NCBI GenBank assembly: GCA_027563935.2
Contig: CM050449.1
Location: 59,103,949 to 59,167,948, forward strand
Direction: 5' to 3'
Origin: Costus lasius
Lineage: Eukaryota > Streptophyta > Magnoliopsida > Zingiberales > Costaceae
Length of the DNA: 64,000 nt
The notes under the pieces: generated by a model
Databases searched by the model: none
What the model was told of the DNA's origin: nothing
What the model saw: only the letters and a program-made list of their open reading frames with translations
Position numbers and translations under genes: made by a program
Shown: positions 57,809-64,000 of the stretch, piece after piece
Layout: the number at the start of each line of letters is the position of its first letter
How positions within the stretch are numbered: position 1 is the stretch's first letter

Positions 57809-59667
57809 TGGGAAACCCCGGGGATTTTAAATTTTTTTTACAGACAAGCACAGTGGAAGCAATCCCCGAAACAGGCCAGTCCCAAAAACTCAGAAGATCG
57901 AGTCTTGCGAGGAGATCGACACGGTGAGTAGGAGATGATACCTTGATGCAAATTAAGTGATGCGATGCAGGCGCCCAAATGTGCGCCCTCTGCAGTCTCG
58001 CACACAGCCGAACCTCGAATCCTCTTCTTCCACACCCAGTGCTAGCCTTGGGAAGAAGATCCACGCCTTTGGGAGACTTCCACAATCACTTGTGCCAACT
58101 CCAGAGGAGATGCCAAGGAGAGGAGGTGGAGCTTCGTCGAAGTCCAATTCTTGAAGCACTCCACCAAGATCCGAACCGGAATCAACCGAAGCCAAAGTTC
58201 AACTTTGGAGAGGAGGGCGCCAAGGAACTTCCAAAGTTCCAAACTCACTAAAGGGAAGAGGAGAGGCATTGGGCGAACATCCCTCTCCCTCTTTCCAGGA
58301 GTGGCGACAAGGGGGACAAGGGTGCAAGAGTACAAGAAGTTGCGACGAGGAGGGAGGATGGGGGTTTATATACCCATGAATAGGTGCACATCTTCACTAG
58401 TGAAGAGGCACACCTCTTCATGAAGAGACACACCTCTTCAAGAGGTAAAACCCATTTCGCCCACTCCAAGTGCCATGCGCCCAAGAACATTCACCCACTC
58501 CAAGTGAGAAGCTCCAAGCTTCTCACCTTAAGAAGATGTCCAACTTGGATTTGTCCACCTCAAGGAAATGCGCCAAGCTCACTCCAAGTAGCTTACGCCA
58601 TTCCATTTGGCCCATTGGCCCAAATGGCTTATTGAGCCCATTTGGCCTATTAGCCCAACTTGGTCTATTGAGCCCATTTGGCCTAGTAGGCCCAAACACA
58701 AGTTAGCTCCAAATAATTCCTTTCATCTCATCTAGCACAGTGGTGCTGATGGATTCTCCCAAACAGATCTGAGTTATCCAATAACTCAATCAATATGCTA
58801 CCCGATCAATACGAGAACCCGAGTTTCAAGTTGTGCGACCCTGTAGGTTCCTCTGACGTTAGCAGTGATGAACTCAGGTCATTACAAGCAGTGATTAGCA
58901 CCTAGCAGTGCACCGTTGCTACCCAGGTCATTGGAATGGATATTAGCATCGACATCCCCATCATCGCAACAAGAAACCGATGCATTATAGTCTCTTTGCC
59001 AAACTAATATCCGATTGGACAAAGTGCGTCACCACTTTGTTTTCACCCAATCTCATGGTATGACTAGGTCAGGCTTTCACCTAGGTATGGCCATACACTC
59101 TCAGTCATGCAACCATAGGGGGGCCTCGTGGATATCAAGCTTCCCGTAGAAAGGGGCAAATCCTATGTCTGTCCATTGATCTTCTCATATGGGTCGTGAT
59201 ATACCCAATGACAACCGTTATGACCTCCCTGCTACGGCGAGGTGTTAGGTTGTATCAAAGCATGTCCCTAACCATATATAAGAGTCAATGACCTCAAGTC
59301 GAGAGCTCAATGCATTTTCTGTCACTTGTGAGCTTAACTCATGACACCAAGTTAAAGCCTCACAGCGGGTCGGTCCAATATATCCACCACTGATATACCT
59401 ATATGCCTGCGTTAGCACCCCATGCGTAACCAGCCCATATACCAGTCTCACATGTACCAGAGTTGTCCCTTATCCACTCAGGTATTCAACTGGGGACACA
59501 CCGTTTGAGCACAGATACAATCTGTCTCCAGGGACATTATTATCCATGTACATAATCACAGATGTAAACATAGCATAATAACGACAATGCCAGAATGATA
59601 TATTAAATATCAATGTCAAGTAGTACAAGATGGAACAACAACGGGTCCAAGGGCATATACGCCAACA
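57809..59667 (-). repeat. 5' LTR of copia-E
   Basis: 1859 bp; minus strand begins TGTTGGCGTATATGCCC and ends TTTCCCA. It shares short islands with the A-D LTRs (GGTATGGCCATACACT, GGGTCGCACAA, CTCAAGTC) in the same orientation. It holds a cluster of palindromes at 58391-58526 and CCCATTTGGCC repeats near 58609-58683. Confidence 0.85.
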
Positions 59668-60938
59668 CACATCGTTCAGCTTCTTGCTGAAGAAGGCAAC
59701 CGGGTGGCCCTCTTGGCTAAGGGTCCCTCCGATGCCAGTGCCGGAGGCGTCACAGGCAACCTCAAAGACCTTGGAAAAGTCAAGGAGGCGAAGGACTGGT
59801 GCAGAGGTCATGATGTCCTTAAGGGCTGAGAAAGCGCGGTCGGCCGCGGGTGTCCAACAGAAGGTCTCATTTTTGGTGCAGGCCATCATAGGGGAAGCGA
59901 TGGTGTTGAATCCCTTAATGAAACAGCGGTAGAAGGCAGCGAGCCCGAGGAAGCTGCGAACCTCGGTGATGGACTCGGGTCCCAGCCATCGGCGAATGGC
60001 CTCGATTTTCGTAGGGTCAACCATGAGACTCTGGTCCGAAATGATGAAACCTAGGAATGGAACCTGAGAGTCGAGGAAGGAACACTTCTTTGCATTAAGG
60101 AACAGATGTGCCTTATGCAAGAGGTGAAAAGTCCGGCACAAGTGCTCTAAGTGGTCGGCGCGGGTGTGGTTATAGATGAGAATGTCGTCAAAGTAGACGA
60201 CAAGGAACTTGCCCATGTAAGGACGAAGGACCTGGCTCATGAGACGCATAAACGTGGAAGGTGCGTTGGTAAGCCCGAAGGGCATAACCAACCACTCGTA
60301 GAGGTCGTCGTTCGTCTTGAAGGCCATCTTCCACTCGTCCCTTCACGGATGCGGACTTGATGATAGCCACTCTGAAGGTCCAACTTGCTAAACCAGCAAG
60401 CGCCCGAGATAAGATCGAGCATGTCATCAAGGCGTGGGATGGGAAACCGGTACTTAACCGTGATGCGATTGATGGCACGACAATCACTACACATCTGCCA
60501 TGACCCGTCCTTCTTAGGGGTGAGAAGGGCCGGCACGGCGCAAGGGCTAAGACTCTCTCGGATGAATCCTTTGGCAAGAAGGTCATCCACTTGACGCTTG
60601 AGCTCTGTGTGCTCGGTCGGGTTAAGACAGTGATGGGGCAGGTTGGGCAAAGATGCACCGAGGACGAGGTCAATGACATGCTGGATGTCACGATCTGGGG
60701 GTAGGCCGACGGGGAGGTCCACTGGGGAGATGTCAGCGAACTCATCTAACAGGGCAGCGACCTCTGCTGGCAAAGGGGCCGGTGGAGGCGGAGGTAAGGG
60801 GGAGACCTCGCGGACCATGAGGGCATAGACCACATTAGTCTCCTGTGCCTCATGGACAAGGGAAGTAGGGCGAACCAAGGCGACGGCCGTAGGTGCAGGC
60901 GGGGCTGGAGGCAAGGGAGTGATGACACCCTTGGACAT
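59668..60938 (-). pseudogene. Gypsy-F pol fragment (protease-RT linker, RT, start of RNase H)
   Basis: The first part (60938 to about 60340) has a Pro-rich linker and the RT start, with [29 protein letters not shown] and [10 protein letters not shown]. Loss of one G in a GGGGAC run near 60340 shifts the frame. From 60327 it continues with [20 protein letters not shown] and [13 protein letters not shown] until the E LTR interrupts at 59667. Its closest relative in this window is the CRM-like pol. The apparent start ATG at 60938 lies by the solo LTR and is not a true start. Confidence 0.9.
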
Positions 60939-60941
60939 TGA

Positions 60942-62654
60942 TGTTGGGGTATGCCCTTAAGGCTAATTTTTGAGGTCTTGGGATTCTTTCAGTATCATGT
61001 ATAAACTCTTATGTTTATAAAGGCAATGGTTGTTATTCAGTTTGTTACATTGTCTGCTGCAATAATTGTACTTCTGAATAATGTCTCAATGCTGTTCAGC
61101 TAGGCTGACATGCTTTATGTCCTTAGTCGAGATATCTTGGTAAACATGAGACAGCCTTGATATGATTGAGACTAATATGTGTTCTAATCTTATAGGATGC
61201 TTCGAGCATGGAATAAGATGTAGACTCATGGGTACATTGGATGTACTGGACAGACCCTACTAGGATATTCAATTGCTTGTCACAATGTGAATAATCCTTG
61301 TATGCAACAAGTGGCACATGTCCTCTGACTTGAGATCACTTGTGTTTCTAAATGATGATTGTCATTATTTTGAGGTAGTTCAATATCATTTGAAACATAA
61401 TGGTTATAGACTATCTTGGATAATGATCATGAGTCAGGTTAGGACACTAGTGATAGATATAGGATTGCCGTCTCCTTAATTGGAGTGTGATGTTCTAAAG
61501 GGGCCCCCTTAAATGAGATGATTGAGAAAGTGTATGGCCATACCCAGGTGACGATGTTCATCTGGTCTAATCATGCTCATCATATTGGAGCTACAGGCTT
61601 GACACGCTTGTCCAATAAGAACATCCAGTGGCAAAGGAAACATGTATGCCTAGTGATGTGGATTCACACTTGTGCTGTGGTTTGGGTGTAGTCTTGGAAG
61701 ACTCTTTCCTTTATATCGGGAGACAGTGATGTGTTGCTAGATACCCCTCACTGATCGTGATAACGTAAGTTATCGTTACCGACATTTGAAGGAAACCCTC
61801 AGGGTCGCACAATTTGATGATATGGCTTACTTAAGTCAGATCGTGTGGACTGAATTGTTTTGGTTCAGTTTAAAGGGATTTAAACTCTGATTGTAAGTGA
61901 GATCTGGTTTGATCATGTTTGATTGATTAGGGCTTGAGATCGGTAAGCTTTGATCGAGAGAGTTGATGCTAGATCGATGAGATCAAGAGCATCAAGAGAT
62001 GAACGGTCAGATCCTGAACCTTAGGGTTTAAGGTGATCTGGACAAAGGCTTGGTTTGATTAAATTATTGAGCCAAATTGGGTTGAACCGAATGGCTTGAA
62101 CCGGTTCACATGGGTGAACGCATGGTTCAAAGTCTTCATGGCGCTTTGGGCGGTTTGCCTTGAGTGAGCGCACGGTTCATGAATGCATGAACGCATGAAG
62201 TGAAGGTTTACTATTTTTGGAAGAGGCGTTTTCCAAAATAGATACCACACCTCACGTTCGACGCACTCATGCTATTCTCGCCCCTTTTTGCCTCTTCCTC
62301 TCGACGGCTTCTCGTGTGGTGAAGAAGGTTGTCGCCAAGGAGAAGAAGAAGATCGCCAAGCAAGATCTCTGATTCCTTCCATTCGACAAGCACCCTTGGA
62401 GAACCTTGCTAGCACAAGGATCAACAAGGAGTAGGCTACATCACCTTGTGTGCGCACCGTGTGGAGGAGAAGCACTCAATTCTCTTCTTCCTAGACGCCA
62501 TTCGAACTAATGGCTATGGTATGATTCAATCTACAGATTTAAGTTGATCATATATGATGCATACGATTCTTGATGCCCTATTTTCCGCCCATGCACAAAG
62601 TTTTTCATATGCGCATGTTTAGGGTTTCGCCCCCCTCTTGAAAGGGGTCCTTCA
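60942..62654 (+). repeat. Solo LTR G of the copia A-D family
   Basis: 1713 bp with TSD ATTGA at 60937-60941 and 62655-62659 and no internal sequence. U5 motif ATGGCTATG then GTATGA is at 62510-62524; antisense frame at 61123-61317 is open. Confidence 0.95.
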
Positions 62655-62666
62655 ATTGAGGCCCGC

Positions 62667-64000
62667 TGTAACGCCCTTGATTTTCTGAATTATGATTTAA
62701 GGTTAGAAATTCAGTTTCTGTATTTTTATCGGTTAAAATTTTGGGATTTTTGCCTAATTGTAGGACTTTATCCCTACAGGGCAAAAATAATTATTTTTGT
62801 TGGGGCTTCGAACCCTCAACCTTGACTATTTGCTCCTGGAATTCTTCCACCATGGTGGCGCATATTTCTGTGTTATTGGAGTGGCGCATGGTGGTTAAGC
62901 CCAGGTAAGCCCATTAAAGCCGATTTCCACTTAAGTTAATTGGGTTATTGGATCTTGGATCCGTTTGGGGTGGAAAAAAAAAAAAAAAAAAGGGGAAAAT
63001 TCGTGAGAGCTCCTCTCCCTCACGATTTTTGGTTTGTTTCTTGCCCTAGCCGCTTGTGTTGTCGCCCCTCACTGTGCTTGGCGCCTCCTGCAAAATTTCT
63101 GACGCTGGTGGTGGCAGACTGGTGGTGGACGAACTTTCTGGAGACCCCTGATCCCCTGTTTTGGCGTTTTCTCTGTGGGCGATTTTCTGTGAGTAATTCG
63201 ATCCTAAGGAGTCTAATCCGAATTAAAATTCGTTATTTGCCATGATTATTCGTATGGGGTTGAATTCAAATAATTATAGGGTTTTAAAATCCTGTTCTGC
63301 TGAAATCTGCATTCGTTAATCTGACCTTACTGTGCTTTAACCTCAATATCTCATGGCCTATAGATCCAAATCGCACGAGATAAATTTTGTATGAAACTAG
63401 ATATGTTTGGCTTTAATTTGAATATGATATCGACCATATCCGAGCGGTATTCGTATTTCAATCTGTATTGCAATCCAGCGGTACAAAATCAGTTTTCTGA
63501 AATTCTGGATTTCGACCTTTATGTGTTCGAACCATCATATCTCCCTAGGTATAGCTCGAAATCTTCTCAAATCAGTTTTATTAGACCGTAGGCTCGAAGA
63601 GCTTTATTTTGAATCCCATAACGCCTATTTTCGATTAGTTATTGGATCTGAAATAAATGTCGCAAGTCTGATATATGAATCTGTTTTCTTGAAATCTGAA
63701 ATTCTGACCTTCCTATGTTCGAACCCTTATATCTTCCTGCCTACAATTCGAAATCTTGTGAAACCAGTTTTATTGGAAACTAGATTCAGAGAGCTTCATT
63801 TTGAATACAATATTGACTAGCTTTGGTTCGAAATTGGACTAAAAATATATTTTGCAAACTGACAATATAAATCTGCTATGTTTTGGTTAGACGAATATTC
63901 CTTTGTGAGAAAAATTTACATTGTATGGTTTAACCTCTTAAATTGTGGTCTGTAGTTCTTCTAAAATTTATTTGTTTGATGAGAAATTTTAGAGAAAACA
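62667..64000 (+). repeat. Start of a gypsy-type LTR (H), runs off the window
   Basis: It begins TGTAACGCCCTTG, a start style common in plant Tekay/Del LTRs, right after F sequence (candidate TSD CCCGC, 62662-62666). It has a TTCGAACC box at about LTR base 138 and a perfect CCACCATGGTGG palindrome at 62847-62858, a run of 18 A near 62974, and three degenerate repeats of roughly 195 bp from about 63296 on. No coding region is supported. The element's other end is not visible, so LTR status is inferred. Confidence 0.7.

Larger units (their letters stand above)
9015..59667 (-). mobile_element. Copia-E, older Ty1/copia element carrying the C nest
   Basis: E is a minus-strand Ty1/copia element related to A-D but clearly diverged. 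Visible pieces are 9015-9028, 10714-13734, 56190-57808 (leader) and 57809-59667 (5' LTR). The rest of the span is later insertions: the solo LTR and the C nest. C interrupts E just upstream of gag with TSD GAAAG (13730-13734 and 56190-56194). The 3' part of E is off the left edge, beyond A'. The flank of its 5' LTR is CACAT (59668-59672), a candidate TSD that cannot be checked here. Confidence 0.9.
59668..62666 (-). mobile_element. Gypsy-F, fragment of a chromovirus related to the CRM-like element
   Basis: F covers 59668-60941 and 62655-62666 around solo LTR G; it is cut by the E LTR on the left and by H on the right. Sequence is GC-rich compared with its neighbours. No F LTR is in the window. 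Confidence 0.85.

Noticed and set aside
57735..58635. Several overlapping open frames of 60-116 codons on both strands
   Set aside because: All lie in the E LTR, overlap each other in many frames and show no family resemblance.
63391..63820. Small open frames in H
   Set aside because: They follow the 195-bp repeats and the AT-rich LTR; no start context or domain.
1..64000. Host gene, rRNA, CRISPR array or bacterial operon
   Set aside because: Every stretch can be assigned to an LTR retrotransposon piece; no exon-like unique sequence, rRNA motif or spacer-repeat array was seen.

Overview
This window is plant nuclear DNA made entirely of LTR retrotransposons nested inside one another. I found no host gene, rRNA, true tRNA gene, bacterial feature or CRISPR array. 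The Ty1/copia and Ty3/gypsy polyproteins, the 12-base primer-binding sites (TGGTATCAGAGC, complementary to initiator tRNA-Met) and the 5-bp target-site duplications (TSDs) point to a large-genome flowering plant. A CRM-like chromovirus suggests, but does not prove, a centromeric or pericentromeric location. I cannot name the species.

Layout, left to right: copia-A (+) without its 5' LTR, 1-6776; the 3' end of a sister copy A' (+), 6777-9014; a 14-bp scrap of an older copia, E; a solo LTR (-), 9029-10713; E pol and gag (-), 10714-13734; copia-C (-), whose span is 13735-56189. The 5' LTR of C is cut into three pieces by copia-B (+, 22140-39589) and copia-D (+, 39812-55742). B carries a CRM-like gypsy element (+, 29812-38126) in its 3' LTR. 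D carries a Tekay/Del-like gypsy element 'I' (-, 41996-48882) in its leader. After C come the rest of E (leader and 5' LTR, 56190-59667), a gypsy fragment F (-, 59668-62666) split by solo LTR G (+, 60942-62654), and the start of a gypsy LTR H (+, 62667-64000). Nearly every junction can be placed to the base by TG...CA termini and matching TSDs: GAAAG (C), TCAAG (B), TATTG (D), GTAGT (CRM-like), GGGTC (I), TTATG (solo), ATTGA (G). Insertion order is F, then E, then C, then B and D, then the two gypsy elements. LTR-pair divergence judged by eye broadly agrees.

Coding state: B has one intact 1293-residue Gag-Pol frame. C, I and the CRM-like element are each broken by a single lesion (nonsense, nonsense, 61-bp tandem duplication). 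A and D carry several lesions and share one TAG. E and F are older and decayed.

Most interesting: the copia family appears to place a Gag start exon inside its LTR. A conserved ATG-GCN-(A/T)TG followed by a GT donor sits in U5 of all seven insertions whose LTR is visible, in frame with an acceptor 21 nt before the usual gag ATG. Between donor and acceptor, so only in unspliced RNA, lies an array of four or five hairpins. Its spacing and pairing persist in diverged element E, with compensatory changes. This resembles the arrangement of a retroviral packaging/dimerisation leader. It is inference from sequence and untested.
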